DNA of 64,000 nt from Silene conica (lineage: Eukaryota > Streptophyta > Magnoliopsida > Caryophyllales > Caryophyllaceae): NCBI GenBank assembly GCA_029255685.2, contig CM055314.2, forward strand, positions 6,590,399 to 6,654,398, read 5' to 3'. The first letter of the stretch is position 1, and the number at the start of each line of letters is the position of its first letter. Below are positions 25,201 to 40,200 of this stretch, in pieces. Both the position numbers and the translations under genes were made by a program. The notes beneath the pieces were generated by a model, which made no database searches, had not been told where the DNA came from, and was given only the letters and a program-made list of their open reading frames with translations.

Positions 25201-28200
25201 CTTTCAAACCACTTTAAAAAAATCGGATATAAATGTTCAATAAAAAAACCCATAAAATCAGCAATTTCATTGATTTCACTAAAATAATGACTATTTATCG
25301 CTTAATCGAATAAATGAAAATCTAACCTCCTCCTAGTAATTGTGTTGAACAACTATGTTTATTTGGTCTTGTGATTATCGAGCCTAAAAATGGAGTTTTA
25401 ATACACCTAGACGTATAAAAGTATTGTATTATATTAAATTTATTTATATTTTTTTTGAGAATTTTGTTTGTACATCTTAGTTTTTTTACCTTTATACGTT
25501 AATTTAATTAAGCCTATATGTATTTTGTCCAATTACATTTTATTTTTTAAGTTTAATATTCAAATAAAATGAGCTCATAAAATAAAACTTGAAAATTTTA
25601 TCATAGTGCTCGAACTTATTTCTTGATTATTTTATCTATTCGGATAATAGAGATGAATTGTAGAGAGAAATTCTTTTAATGTCCATTTTTTTAAACAGGC
25701 CCTTTATTATTCAATCTTTCCGAAAGTAGCCTAGAATCAAAGATACCCGAGCTCCAGCAAAATCCAAATTCATGGACAAAGGTAAAATAAACTTGGGAAA
25801 TTCTACGGTGTATATTCGAGTTTTTCAATTTTATATGTTATATTCCTATATTTTTTAAATTCTATGATATGCCCTTAAATTTTATAGATTAGTCTATGCA
25901 ATTAACTTATTTATTGACTTTGCTAGCTTAATTTCTTAATTGATCTATTATATTGTCTATTTAACATTTCAATTACTCGACAACCTAGCCATTTACTTAT
26001 TAGTTCGCCGCCTAATTACCATTAGCCAACCAAATAGTATACAAATGTAACTCAATTTCATCAAATTGCTGTTATTATTTCATGCTTCATAACATATGTT
26101 TTTAATTGACTTTTATGCTTATTTAAAGTTATTTGTGATACTTTCTATATAGAATGGTGATACCACAATAATGAGTCAAAATAAATGTCAAATTAATATT
26201 TTTTATAGTGATAAAGGTAATGTAGATTTGAAGGAGGTCATTATGGTTATTATGGAGAATAAGTAAGAAGTTTAAGGGTATACCATATCAATTATAAATT
26301 TAAGAGTACAACATAGAAAACCGAAAAATACAAGGGTATACCGTAGAATATCCCAATAAACTTAATATTTATTTATCTTGTAATTAAATAAAAAAAATAT
26401 GAAGTGCTAATAGTAAAAGTTTAAGAGTTTCTCATCGTCGTGACGAAAAAAATGGAGTGCTAATAGTAAAAGTTAGAGATGTTTTTTTTAAGTCAATCGG
26501 TCTAAACCTAAACCAATTGTACATATAAAACCACAATTTCTTATTTATGACGAGTGATATTGTCACAAACTTCTAATAAAACATACTACAAAGTATTTCC
26601 CCAGGGTGTCTTATCATCGACAATGAAGTTAATATTGAAAGGTATTGGTATTTTTGCGACTCATTTGATTGACATACTCCTCCCGTCCAGTGATATGTTT
26701 ACACTCTCTTAATTAAATTTTAATTTCTTGTTTCGAGCAGGTAGCTAGCATCATTTTTGTAGACTCTCCCGTAGGAACCGGTTTTTCCTATGCAACAAAC
26801 TCTGAAGCATATAAGAGCAATGACACTTTGCAAGCGGCTCATATTTATGATTTTTTGAGAAAAGTAAGTTATTTTACTATTTATATGACTTATTAATCTT
26901 TGTGTGAATTTATTGTACATGTAAATAAAATCAATTTTTGATCGATTAGTAAAAACTAGTTTCTCTCTCTAAAAATAAGAGTTCTCTCCATCCGTGGAGT
27001 CTTTAAAAAATCTTTTTATTCGACCAAAAATCCCCTTTTAATTCCTCCATCTGCTAACTTTATAATATAAAAACCTTCTTCTTTAACTTCTACTCTTAAC
27101 TTCATCTTTACTTTATACTTTCTCTAGCAGTCACTCTCTGACAAATAACGAGTTCCAAGATCTGCATTTACTATCTATACTTTATTCCTTTGTCGCACGT
27201 CTAACGTTTAATCTACCCAATTAACTTCTTTCAACTGCTCAAGACAAAACAATCATTACATATATAACACTTCTAGGGTTTATCTAGCTTCAGTATCTTA
27301 CAAGTTACCATCAAACAAAACTTTTTGTGTCTATCTGCTATACGAAATATGGAAAACAATCCTTTTTTCTATGTTGAAGAACCAATACCTCCTTTGGAAG
27401 ATATGTTTTATAACGTCAATTTTCGAACGGAAGTTACTAGAACCCCTGGTTTAATTAATGAATGGAGGTTTCCTAGGAGTGGTCCTGTGATTTCTCCTCA
27501 TCCAGATGGTTTAGAGGAATCTGCTGCATATTGGAGTCATTGCTTACTGGGCTTCTTGGTAGATTATAGATTACTAAGAGCAGCAAGCGTGAATCAAATG
27601 ATCGATGACCATTGGGCTACTAGAGCTCCGGTGCATGTCAAAAGAATGGGGGATATATATGTTCTTCATTTTTATGACATGCAAGACTTGCATGACGTAC
27701 TTGAAAGAAGCGTCCTGGTGATCGACGGTGCTCTAATGGTTTTAAGGAAATGGAGGAATGGGATGATACCTAGGTGTGTTACTTTTCCAACTGCAAGGAT
27801 TTGGGTAAGGGTTTGTGGCTTACCCTTTCAGTACCTAAATCATAATATGGCTGGAATTATTTCAAGGTTATTTGGTAACGACACAGTTTTAGAAGAGTTC
27901 CATGAAATACCTGATCAAGATTATCTCCGCATGAGAGTTACTATCAAGTTAGGAGAACCTCTAAATCCTGGATTCTTTCTTGCATGCAACAACTCCAAAT
28001 TACTTTGGATCCAGTTTAAGTATGAAGAAGTTTTCAAGTTTTGCACTCGATGTGGAAGGATTGGGCATAAGAAAGGAATATGTCCAGATTCTGTGAGTGA
28101 GATTGTCTCTACTTTAAACTCAGCTTTAGAACGAGCGATTGATAAGGGGTTCGTAATCTTTCAGACCAGATACCAATTTACCATGTTTAACCTGAACTTA

Positions 28201-31200
28201 TGCGCTTTACCTTCTACATCTCATTTCATTACTTCTAAGGTAAGGTTAGGAGATCGAAGAGGAGAATATGTGCCAGCAGACTATTTAGAAGAATACGTCA
28301 TTGATTTCGACTTGGGGTTAGTTGATGGTGGAAGGATTCTACCAGGCATGGAATTCGCGGTGACGGCTTTGCCCTTTGCAGGACCGGTTATATTTGAAGA
28401 TGAACAGCTGATGGAAGCTCACATGCAGGCCCACAATCAAACTTTAAATGAGCAAAATAATACAAATATGGAAGTCAATACACCGGAGTTTCATGCAGAT
28501 GGAATGCATGTCCCTCTGAATGATGTCAATATGGAGCATCAAGAGGGACTAGGTGAGAGATTACAATCCAATGCTGATACAAGGGCCCAAGATCCAATGC
28601 ATGTTCAAGATCTAAACATGGGCAATGAAGTTTTTGTGTCGATGGCGGAAAATGGAAATGTCACAATAGACATGCAGGCACATAATGTTAATCAAGAGGC
28701 TAATGGTGGTCCTCAGTCAAATGGGAATGTCTTTCTACCTCCTTTTCATAGACTAGTTGATGGTATGGTTTACTCTACCAATTTGCATGCTTCTTCTTCT
28801 CGGGGTATTAATAATCAGGAAACTCCTTTGGTTTTACATGATGGCTATTCGGCTACCCATGGAGAGGCAAATATTCGGATTCAGGATCAGAATCAGGGCT
28901 TTAATTCTGTACAAGATGAGCCTCAGAATATCAATCCAACAACTGAACAAGTAACGGAAAATATTGGTGTACAAAATAATGACCAAAACCCAGAAGATGA
29001 AGCTGAGAATGCTGCTCAGTTCTTACCAACTCCTCAACATTTTAACCCAAGGTTTCAAGGTGAGTTTGAATACCCTTTCAATGAGACTGATTTCATACTC
29101 AACTCTATTGCTAATAGAGTTCAGGAGGATCCATATAGAGTTAATATGGAAAATGATGTCAGAGGTTATAACCAACACTTAGACATGCCTCCCTATCTTC
29201 CAATTACATATCATGAACCTATGGATCCGAGAGGAGATCCTTTTGGAGATGCACTGCTTACTCCCATTGTAGCTACTGGAACTGATAATGATGATTCTCC
29301 GGATCCTACTCCTGAATGGCCATTGTTATCCTCTACATCCAGTTCACTGTTTCCATCGACTGAAAGTTCAGAATCATTTCATGATGCAGTTCAGGATATT
29401 GAGCTCCTGTTAAACTGTAATGAGGAAATACAGCTGTCAAACAATAATGGGGAAAATCTACCTAGAATCAATACAGATATATATGCTCATCAAGGGCATG
29501 AAGGACAGCAACTTCGTCAGACTACCAAAATTACTTCGGGGGATACCAGCTCTAATAGGATTAACTGGGGTAAAGGCAAGGTTCTACCAGGCCCTAAGAA
29601 TGAAATAGGGGAATGCTCATACTTACCTAAGAAAAGAAAGTCCTTTTCAGACCCAGGTGTTTCATCGCTCTCAACAAATGATTTATACTGCTGGGAGAGC
29701 TTTCAGGATCTATCTAGTAATTCAAAGAAACCTTTTAAGGGATCATCCTCTAAAGGGGAAGGCTCTTTTCATATTACTGTCAAGGAAGAGGAGTTAATTG
29801 TGATATCTAGCTCATCAGAGAGCTCTGTTCGTCAGCATGAACCAATTCAAGGTGTTGCGGAGGTTGAACCAAATCAATCTCCTTCGTCTGAATGAAGTGT
29901 CTGGCCTGGAATTGCAGGGGCCTAAATGACCCGCTAACCCCTGCAATCACGAAGATTAAGGCGTTGGTCAATAGTAGTTATATAGATTTACTTTTCTTGT
30001 CAGAAACTAAATGTCCTACAAATACTGTTGATGGTCTTTTTGCGTCGTTGGGTATGTCATCTTCAGTAGGTGTTAATGTTGTAGGATCAAAGGGTGGTTT
30101 ATGGGTGGGGTGGAAACCGAGTCTTAACATTCAGTTTGTTCTGTCATCCCCAAACCTTGTCGTTTTGAAAGTTTATGAAACACCTATCCTCTTTTGGTAT
30201 TTCTGTGCTGTATATGGCGAATCAAAGAAGCATAAACGTCAAGCAGTCTGGGACAATATACATGACGTACTACAAAATTTAGATGCACATTTTATTCTAC
30301 TTGGAGATTTCAACCAAGTCGAATACTTAGACGATAAATTGGGGGGCAAACCAGGTACAATTTTTGGAGCACAACAGTTTACCCATTGGAAGAACAGTAA
30401 TAACCTCAACGATATTCCCTTTAATGGTCCAAGGTTTACGTGGTGCAACAACAGAAAGGGTAATGACAGAATTTACGAACGGTTGGACAGAGGCCTTGCA
30501 TCATCTGCTTGGTATGATCTTTTTCCACATACATATATTCAACACTTACCAATTCAATGTTCCGATCATGCACCAATTATCTTAAATAATAGTCCTCACT
30601 CGAAGAAAATTAGGGGTCCTTTTAAGATTGAAGCATGGACTTTAGAGTACAAGGAATTAATACCAATTCTCCAAAGGGAATGGCTAATGACTGATAAAGG
30701 TTCAACTTCATATAAATTAAGTTGTAAACTACACAGGATTAGGAATGTGTTTCGAAAATGGACCATTACTAAAAAATTGGAATGGAATAAGAAATGGTCA
30801 GATTTTGATGAAGAACTCTCAGATAATCTTCAACAAATTTTTCAAGGTAGGAGTGAAGTTGGGTTTGAGAATTGTCATGAAAGGTACATTGAGTTTAATA
30901 GAGCGGTTACATTGTATTGGAAGCAAAGATCTAAAGAGCGATGGTTAAATGAGGGAGACGCTAATACCAAGTTTTTCTTCAATTCCTTCAAGCAACGACA
31001 AAGGAACAATAAAATCATGGGAATCACTATGGAAAATGGTGAATGGTCGTTTGATGAAAAAATTATTGGTACTAGATTTTTGTCATTTTTCAATGACATC
31101 TTCGAAACATCTACAACACACGAGCCATTTCAAACCTTTCTAAACAACTCGCAAGATGTATTTGCTACTTTGCAACGTAAGTTAAGCCATGACCAAAGAG

Positions 31201-34200
31201 ATAGTTTGAAGATGCCTTTCACAAAGAAGGAAATTAGAAAAGCGGTCTTTCGATCAGATGGGTCAAAATAAATTTCCGGGACCCGATGGTATCACAGGTA
31301 TTTTCTATCAAAAATACTGGGCATATATAAAAGATGATGTTACTAATGCTCTTCTTCGTATGCTAAATTCGGGGCATGTTTTAAGGAAATTTAATAGAAC
31401 ATCAATTATTCTGATACCGAAGATCCATGCACCAGAAAAAGTTGAACATTACAGACCTATCAGTCTATGTAATGTTCTTATGAGGATTATGTCCAAATGC
31501 ATAGCTAATCGGATGAAGGGGTATATGACGCACTTGGTGGGTGATTATCAAAATGGTTTTATACCGGGTCGGTCTATTACAGATAACATTTTAATCAGCC
31601 ACGAAATGTTTACTCACATTCAAAAAAGGACTTCAGGTAAAACAGGCTTACTAGGACTTAAAGTGGATATGAGTAAAGCATACGACAGAATTAGATGGAA
31701 TTTCATCCAGGCTACTTTGGTACATATGGGTTTTCCTCAAAACATAATTACGGTAATTATGGAATGTATTACCACAGTTACGTATGAAATTATCATCAAT
31801 GGCACATCAACTAATAACTTCAACCCGAAATGTGGTCTGAGACAGGGTGACCCCATGTCGCCTTTCATCTTCGCTCTATGTACGGAAGTTTTATCTCAGA
31901 TGCTAAATAATGCACAAAATTTAACAACGGTTAAAGGAGTTCAAATTGCTAGGGATGCAACAAGGGTTTCTCATCTTCTTTTTGCGGATGATCTAATCAT
32001 TTTCTCGCATGCTACACGCAAGCATTGTCAAGGATTGTCCAACATCCTGAAGTTATATTGTCACTTGGCTGGACAGAAGCTAAATTCCGATAAAACGGCT
32101 ATTACCTTTAGCCCAAATTGTACTATGGCTAACACCAAGGATTGTTTAAATATTCTGGATATCCAAAAACCAAGAGAAATGAGAATTTATCTGGGACTAC
32201 CTATGGAATTTGAGAGATCGAAAAAGGATTTTAATGCATCCGTTATTGAAAAGGTTCGCAGACGAATTCTCTCATGGAATAACAAATTCTTATCTACAGC
32301 GGGTAAATTAACTCTTATCTCTGCCATTCTCTCATCACTTTCAATTTACTCTCTATCAGCATTTCGTATGCCGATAAGTGTGACATCCAAGATTGACTCT
32401 TTGTTGGCACAATTTTGGTGGGGGAATAACGGTCACGGTAAGGGAATTCACTGGTGTAGTAAGAAGTTCTTACAACTTAGAAAGTCTGATGGTGGCATGG
32501 GTTTTCGACGAACGGAAATTTTTAATCAAAGTCTGATTGCTAAGATTGGATGGAAAATAATCTACCAACCAGAATCCTTAATTAGTAGAGTTGTTGGTAA
32601 GAAGTACAAGATCATTAATACCATAGTTCATAACAATGATCATAATACAAGAAAGCAAATGTCATGGGGTGGTCGAAGTATTATGTGGGGAATTAAACTT
32701 TTGAAAGAACACCTCTCATGGAATGTTGGTTACAAATCGAATCTTGATCTGTGGAGGGATAAATGGGTTAGAAATAATAACATTGTATCTCTACTAGATA
32801 TAGATGCATATCCTTTACCAAATTTCAAAGTCTCTGAAATTCAATACCCAGATGGATCATGGAATGCTGATAGGATTGTGGAGTTAGGACTTTCGGATAT
32901 TTTGTCTGTCATTATGACAGTTCCTTCTCCTTCCCATCTTGATGTTGATACCTTAGTATGGAGTAAAACTAATCATGGCATCTATTCTTCCAAGAGTGGG
33001 TATAACTCTGCTTTTGATCAATGGTGGGTTTCTCATGCATCTGACAAGGATAAGGCTAGAAAGTCCAGCCTACCAAATACATTACAATGGCGCCATATTT
33101 GGGAATTGGAGATCTCAATAAAATGGAAAATTTTCATATGGAGAATTATGACTTTTACTTTACCTTGTGCTTCTGAATGGTATAAACGAAATGGACAGAC
33201 GGATGGGTTGTGTTCTTCCTGCCGTGACGAAGGTAAGTCAGAAACTCTGGATCATCTACTTAGAGATTGTCCAATTGCCTCTGCAATTTGGTTTCTATCA
33301 CCTTTGGGGATACGACCTAACTATAGCAATCATATTTCGATACAAATTTGGATGTCGAACTGGCTTTCTTTCTTCAAAAATCAGAGGGACTGCCTTTTCC
33401 TAATCTCAAATTTTGTATCAACCTTATGGGTTATTTGGACTACTCGGAATGATAAACTATTTAACAACTTATCATTCCATGCACCGTCTACTGCTCGGAA
33501 GATTCAATCTCTTGCATCTGACAATATTAAAACAGTTGAATGGGCAAGAACTATAAGGCAGGAACAACAGCAAAAACAAACACATCAGGATAGTATGACT
33601 ACTGCAGAACTTATACGAAACCATTTCCCAGTCACTATCTTGGGTTCTTCTTTGTGTAGTCATAATGTTCGACTAAAGTGTGATGCTTCATGGAGAAATA
33701 ATGGCATCTCTTCTGCTGGATGGTTAATAAGAAATGGAAGGGGGGAAGTTCTACTTTGGGACAGAGCCTCATTCTGGGCATCATCTCCTATTCATGCTGA
33801 ATCAGTTGCGTTATTGTTGGCTTGTCGTCATGCTTTTAAACAGGGGTTTCTACATCTGGATGCAACTTCTGACTGCCTCAACCTGGTCCTACAGGTTAAT
33901 GGATGCCAACCGTATGATAAAGATGCAGCTTCTACAATTAGATCCTTACTTTCTATGTTTAGTAGTTTACATTGTTTTTCTTTAAGCCACTGTCCTAGGA
34001 ATCTTAATAGGTCGGCTCATGCTATTGCAAAACTAATAGCATAAACCAACCATAATCTACTGTCAAAAAAAAAAAAAAAAAATTTGATCGATTATAAATA
34101 AAGTAGGTAAGAAGTATATAATACGGAGTATTAAATTGTCGATTGTCGACTGTTGATGTTCATATTAATTTAATAATTTAGTGGATTTCAATTCAAATAA

Positions 34201-37200
34201 TATAATTACTTCAAGAAAATAATATTAATTTCTAGTTTTATTTATCTATTTATGCAGTGGATTACGAGGCATCCAAAGTTTATGAATAATCCTTTTTACG
34301 TCACAGGTGACTCATACTCCGGCATAACGATTCCAATAATTATTCAAAACATTATACAAGGTAACTTTAGTACTTCATTATTTTCTATCCAAATTCTTCA
34401 CCTTATTAAACAAAGAAACGAGTCAAATAGATAATAGATAAATTAGAAAAAAGTTAAATGTATTTAAAATACACTTTTTATCCAATTTACGTATATAGAT
34501 TGAGATTTTATTCGACCTATCTTAGTTACAAGTCCGGCCAATATGACCTTTTTAAGGAGACGAAATGAGTTTTCTATTATTAGAAAGTCTAGAATAATGG
34601 TATTTATACAAATAACTAAAACATAATTTAAGTGGAATAAAAAGAAAAACGCATTCTCATTAGTCATTACTAGACCTAGTAAAATTGACCCAACCTGACA
34701 TAACAAACAAACTATGTACCCAAGCATGACCCTTAGCTCAAATAAACACGAATCACGAGGTTCAAATGTTTATTATTGCAAACAAACCATTATTTATGAT
34801 GAACTTGATAATAATAAACTAAAAATAAACCGAAATCGAGATGACCAGAACCGACTTGATCTTACCCTATCCAAATTCAAATCAGTCGCCCTATTTGCCA
34901 GGTATCCCGAATACAGTAGGTAATTAGATTATAAATCTGACGTACGATTACCAATTGTAAAATTTATGAACATTATAATAAAGTTTTTATGTTTTTTCCA
35001 AAATTCTGAGTTTTATTACTATAATGTTTTTGAGTTATTCACTTATGCATAAAGGTAAAAGAATTATAATAAAACTCCAAAACACTACATATAAACTTAG
35101 TTAAATTTGTGTTTTTTCGAAAAAAACTAAAATCAAATTTATAAACTTTTAAAAGCTCAAACAAAATCCTCAAAAACAAATAAAATTTGAGAAAATAAGC
35201 TAGAAAAAAATACACAAATATCCAAAAACAAATTAGTAGGCCTCGCCGCCTCGTAATAGAAAAAACAAAAACTTCGATAGGTCCTCATCCGAATCATGTG
35301 GGAGGTCTCACAATAACGCTATTGAAACCGTCTATATGAAGTTTGTGTGAAAACAAATAAAATAAGGGGTGTTTGGTTGACTACTTTGGAATGAAATGGA
35401 ATGGATTAGGTTGATTCAAGTGTTTGGTTAGGTGATTTTAGAATGGGGTTAGATACCCAATGGATTCTAACTCCACCCCAACCCCTTGGAATCCCATACC
35501 CACCTTCCCAATTGGATTCTAATTCCATTTCTTCACGTTTATTATTAGAACGAACCAAACAAGTTTTTAATGGAATGAAATTAGAACCCCATACCATTGT
35601 GGTTTCTCATTCCATTCCATTCCTACGCACTGAACCAAACGACCCTAAGAGGGTTGTTGCATAGGCTTACTTTAAAAATTGCCGCCAAATTACTGGCGAT
35701 CTAGTAGCGCAAACTTGAAACAAATTAGGATTTAGGGTTTGTTGCTTCCGCTTTAATTCAAATTGGGGAAAAAGGTTAGCAATCTGAATTGCTTGATTTT
35801 CTTACATTTCTAATTTTTTTTATTCCTAATTCCATCATTTTAGATTCTAGGTTTTGCGCAATTCTAATTATTACACAAATTGAGCTATGAAAGCTTTTGC
35901 AGAATCATAATTGGTACTAATACTAGTCTTTTTGATAATTTGTTCCATTTAAAACCCTAGAAATGGAGTAGATTTTAGTTTTTGATTGTATTAGTGATCA
36001 AATATTCCCTATTTTGCTAGTAATTTTTGCTTGAAGCCTTGTAATTTCCAAACTATGCATCAAATTGGGGAAGAAAATCCAAATAGGAACAATTTTTCGC
36101 TGATTGGGATTGTTTGGTTTAAGAAATGATTGGAATGTTATACGGAGAGGTAAACAAGTTCCAAATACGGAGTAGTTTGTTTTGGTTCTCTATTTGGGGT
36201 TGTCTGGTTTAAGAAGACAAGTGGAATTTGATACGGGGAGGTATGTATTTAGAAGCTCAACACCAAATTGGGGAATAAAAACCAAATAGGAACAACATAT
36301 GTTTTCTTTCTCTAATTGGGATTGTTCGGTTTAATAAGACGAGTGGAATTTGGTACGGGGAGGTATGTATTTAGAAACTCAACACCAAAATTGAGGAACA
36401 AAATCCAAATAGGAACAAGTGAACAACATGTGTTTTCTTTCTTTAATTGGGATTGTTTGGTTTCATAAGAGGAGCGGAGTTTGATACGGGGAGGTATGTA
36501 TTTAGAAACTCAACACCAAATTGGGGAACAAAATACAGATAAGAACAACATATGTTTTCTTTCTTTATTTGGGATTGTTTGGTTTAATAAGATGAGTGGG
36601 ATGTGGTTCCTCGAGGTGTGGATTTGTGTTCTTGTCCCTAAGTATTGTCTTAGCTTCATTTGGAATTGTGTATCGATACTCTTCACATGACATTGTACAT
36701 ACATGGCTTGTGAGTTGTAAATTGTAACTCATGATTTTTCTAGACTTTATTTAAGTGTGTAAATGTGCATGTGCGAATGATTGTCATGCCTTGTAAAGAC
36801 TAGCATAGTTACATAAATCTGTTTTGTTTTGCTTACATAAGATATACCTGAAATATGTATTACTGAGCATTACACTTTTGCAGGAAATGAAATTGGTCTG
36901 AGCCCGAAATTGAATTTGAAGGTATTGTTTATCAATTTGAGTGCATAATACCTATATTTAAATCTATAAGTTATTAGGATTCGCACGATTTCAAAAGTAT
37001 TTGGGGGAAAAATAATTTCAAATCTCAAGTATAATGATCAACAAATTGCCGATGTCGACTCTTTTACTTTATTGGCTAAGAGTTCTGTATTTTCTCAAGT
37101 TGTGCATTAGATTTTTCTTGTTAAATTACATCTTCTGCAAAGCTTCCCTATTCTGGTGTATGCATAAGAAATTATTTTAGACTAAAGACACATTTAAAGA

Positions 37201-40200
37201 CTGACTCTATTTTACTTTCGGGTTTCATTATGCGAGTGATCTTACTTGGTTTATGCAGGGGTATGCTATTGGCAATCCAGTTACAGAACTCGATGCAGAT
37301 GCAAACGAAAAGTATAAGTTTGCACAGAGGGTATCTCTCTTGTCTGATGAACTTTACAAGGTATGCAATTTTATTAAGCATTGTAAACTCATATAATGTT
37401 TTTCGAGGTGTTAAGTTCCCGAATGAGCCTAGGTCTTGGCCACAACGATGAAAGAATCTACTTCTTAACCCAACTGTGGTTCCGTCCTACCACAAATTCA
37501 CAATGAGTCGAGTAATTCCTAGGTTCGTGAAGCGTTTGACACTTTTCTAACAGTATCTGGGTTTGATCTTATTACAAAAAAAAGCACATTGTACGAAATT
37601 CGAATAGTATTCACTCTATTCCAGATATGTTGTAAACTTATTTAAATGGATGTAGACTTTATGTACATAATAAAATGGGTGAGATTGAAGATTTTGTAAT
37701 GAATTTTCAAAATTTCAAGTTGAACTTTAACTTCAAATTCTTAAAAGCTCATCATTATTATTTTAATAAAGGACAACTTTATCGAAAAGTTACCGTTTTC
37801 TAAATTAGGTGGTACTCCGGGATCGCAATTATGATTGTGCCAGATAAGAATATAAATTTGGATTTATTTTATTTTATTTTATTTATTTTGAGATTCCATA
37901 CTTGAATTTTGCACTTAAGTAAAGTAGTTGTGTTTGATATTTCAGTCTGCGCGGATAAGTTGCAATGGTGACTTTGTGAATGTGGATGCAAATAATACCA
38001 AGTGTTTACGTTATCTTCAAGTCTTTGAACAAGTAAGTTGTAATGAGATATACTCATATTCGTCTTATATCATTATATCTTTTTCTAACCTCCTTTCGTG
38101 AAGGCAATGGTTTGAGCTCGACTATGTAGGGTTTCATTATAAGATCGTGAGACTGGAATTGATTTTCGCTAGTCTTACTTACTGAATACTTGCTCCAATT
38201 CTTTCGAAATTGTAACATTTTTCAATTTTAGGCCTATTTATGGAGCAACCATATTTCTATTTAGATCATGTTTTTTTTGTTTAAAATGACATTACTTCAT
38301 TTAATATCTGTGCCAAAAACATATGTTGCAAATCCAAAAAGTTGATGGGAGTAATTTTGACTTATTTAATAAGAGGGTTTAATAAACAACTTATTTTTCT
38401 ATCAACAAACAATGGTCACTTAAAACAATTTTGATTTATATAGTCGGCAATTGATATTATCCCGCTTATCATTATTATCAGGTGGTCTTATATACTCCTT
38501 AAATTTTAAACAGGCGCGAGCCTTGCCTTTAAATTCTCCTTACAAAAAAGACAAATAGGGCTTATTGGCTTTAAATGGAGGGAATAGCAATTTGTGTAAC
38601 AAGACTGTATCGGTTTAGTTTAAAAAGATTGTGACTATCTCTTACCAGGAGATAAAATCCATCAATGGCGGTCAAGTGCTAGAACACATGTGCCAGTTTA
38701 TGTCCCCAAAGCCATTTAAGAAACTCTCACTACACAAATACTCAAAGAGATATGCTCTCCTTGAAAAAGGAAAAATCTGCCGGGTATTTTTCTAACCTGT
38801 AAATTTATATTACTAATTCTGTATTGTTTATTATGTTCATCTGATGTTTGATATTTATTATTCAAATATATCGACAAAATATAAGGTTATGGTTGGAAAA
38901 GTTTTCTAAATTGCGAAGCTCTATATTACCTTTTATTTAGATAAAGGTATTTGGAGAGGAAACGGGTGGAAGGAAATGAAAGGAGACTACTTTCCTTATT
39001 TCGTTAATAAGTTGAGTCTGAGGGATCCATTTTCTCTCCGATAATCCTAACTAATTCAACATAGGAGTTTAGAGGGAAAACACTCTTGCTTCATTTCCCA
39101 TCCCCCCCTCCCTTATCCTCCCATCCACCCCCTCTTCTTCCCTCTTCTATTTGTTTCAAAACAAAGGGATGTAGGTTTCTCTTCGAAAGGCTATATCGTT
39201 TCCTAGATGAGCTTAGATACCTTTTGGATTGACCTATACAATTTACCACTGAACAAAGGACTTAATGCTCAAGATGCAAAGAATTTAGGCAATGACATTG
39301 GTATATTTTTCGAAATAGATAACTCGAAGCAACCCCTAATAAGTGCTCCATGCAGTTGCTTATTAAAGTGATGTTAGATTTAGGACATCCTTTACAATCC
39401 TCTGACAATGAGGGAAGATGGTTGCTATTTTTGCGGAATCTTTTAGCCATGGAGAACTTAATTCTTTTCAGGGAAGTGGCTAATTCACAGTTAGAACTTA
39501 GAAGACTTGCGAGGGTAATGATGATATGCCAAAATCTATTGGCGAACTTAATTCTTTTCATTATTGGTGCTGGAGGGAGTGCCTAAACAGGTTTTTCGAC
39601 TTTTCTTGATAGCAATGATGGTTAATGTTAATGACTTGGAGAAGACTCAAAGTGTCGCTTTTGCTTATGTGTCAGTAGAGACCGTAGACAGGGAGTCTGA
39701 GAGTTTGTGGTGGTGTTAGGTGGATGGCAACTTATCTCTTACAATGGACATCTCATTTGGTGTTGATATTTCAGGGCAAGATGGGAGTGTGATCTTAACC
39801 TCGGTTGGAGTTTATGGTTGACTGTAGGTTCCTAATTAATATAAGGCGGAAAATATTTCTCTTAGTTATTACTTGTTAGGTTTCGAAGGTAATTGGAGAT
39901 ACTAAGACTACAGTAGAATGGAGTGGACAGGCAGAGCTGTCTCTTAACAAGAAAAAATGATTGATGCCTTTCAGGACGTCCTAGACGATGGTACCCTTCA
40001 TGATCTTGTTTTTGTGGAAACACGGAAGGGATGAAGGGAGAATCATTCAACAACGTCTAGTTAGAGAATTAGTGATGGAATGTTGGTGCAATTGCTTCCC
40101 TCGTGCGGAGGGCCATGGTTTAGACTTTGTAATGCTCAACCATTAGCCCCTTGTAGAAAAAACTTCAAGCTAGAACCTTTTTGTCAACTAGGCCAGATAG

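Larger units (their letters stand above)
26949..34082 (+). mobile_element. Full-length L1-type LINE in intron 4 of SCPL copy 1
   Basis: A 12-bp TSD, TTTGATCGATTA, lies at 26937-26948 and 34083-34094, and the element ends in an 18-base A run. It has a CT-rich leader of about 400 bases, ORF1, ORF2 and a short 3' tail, in the sense orientation of the host gene. Without it intron 4 would be about 250 bases; the matching intron in SCPL copy 2 is 98 bases. Confidence 0.95.
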
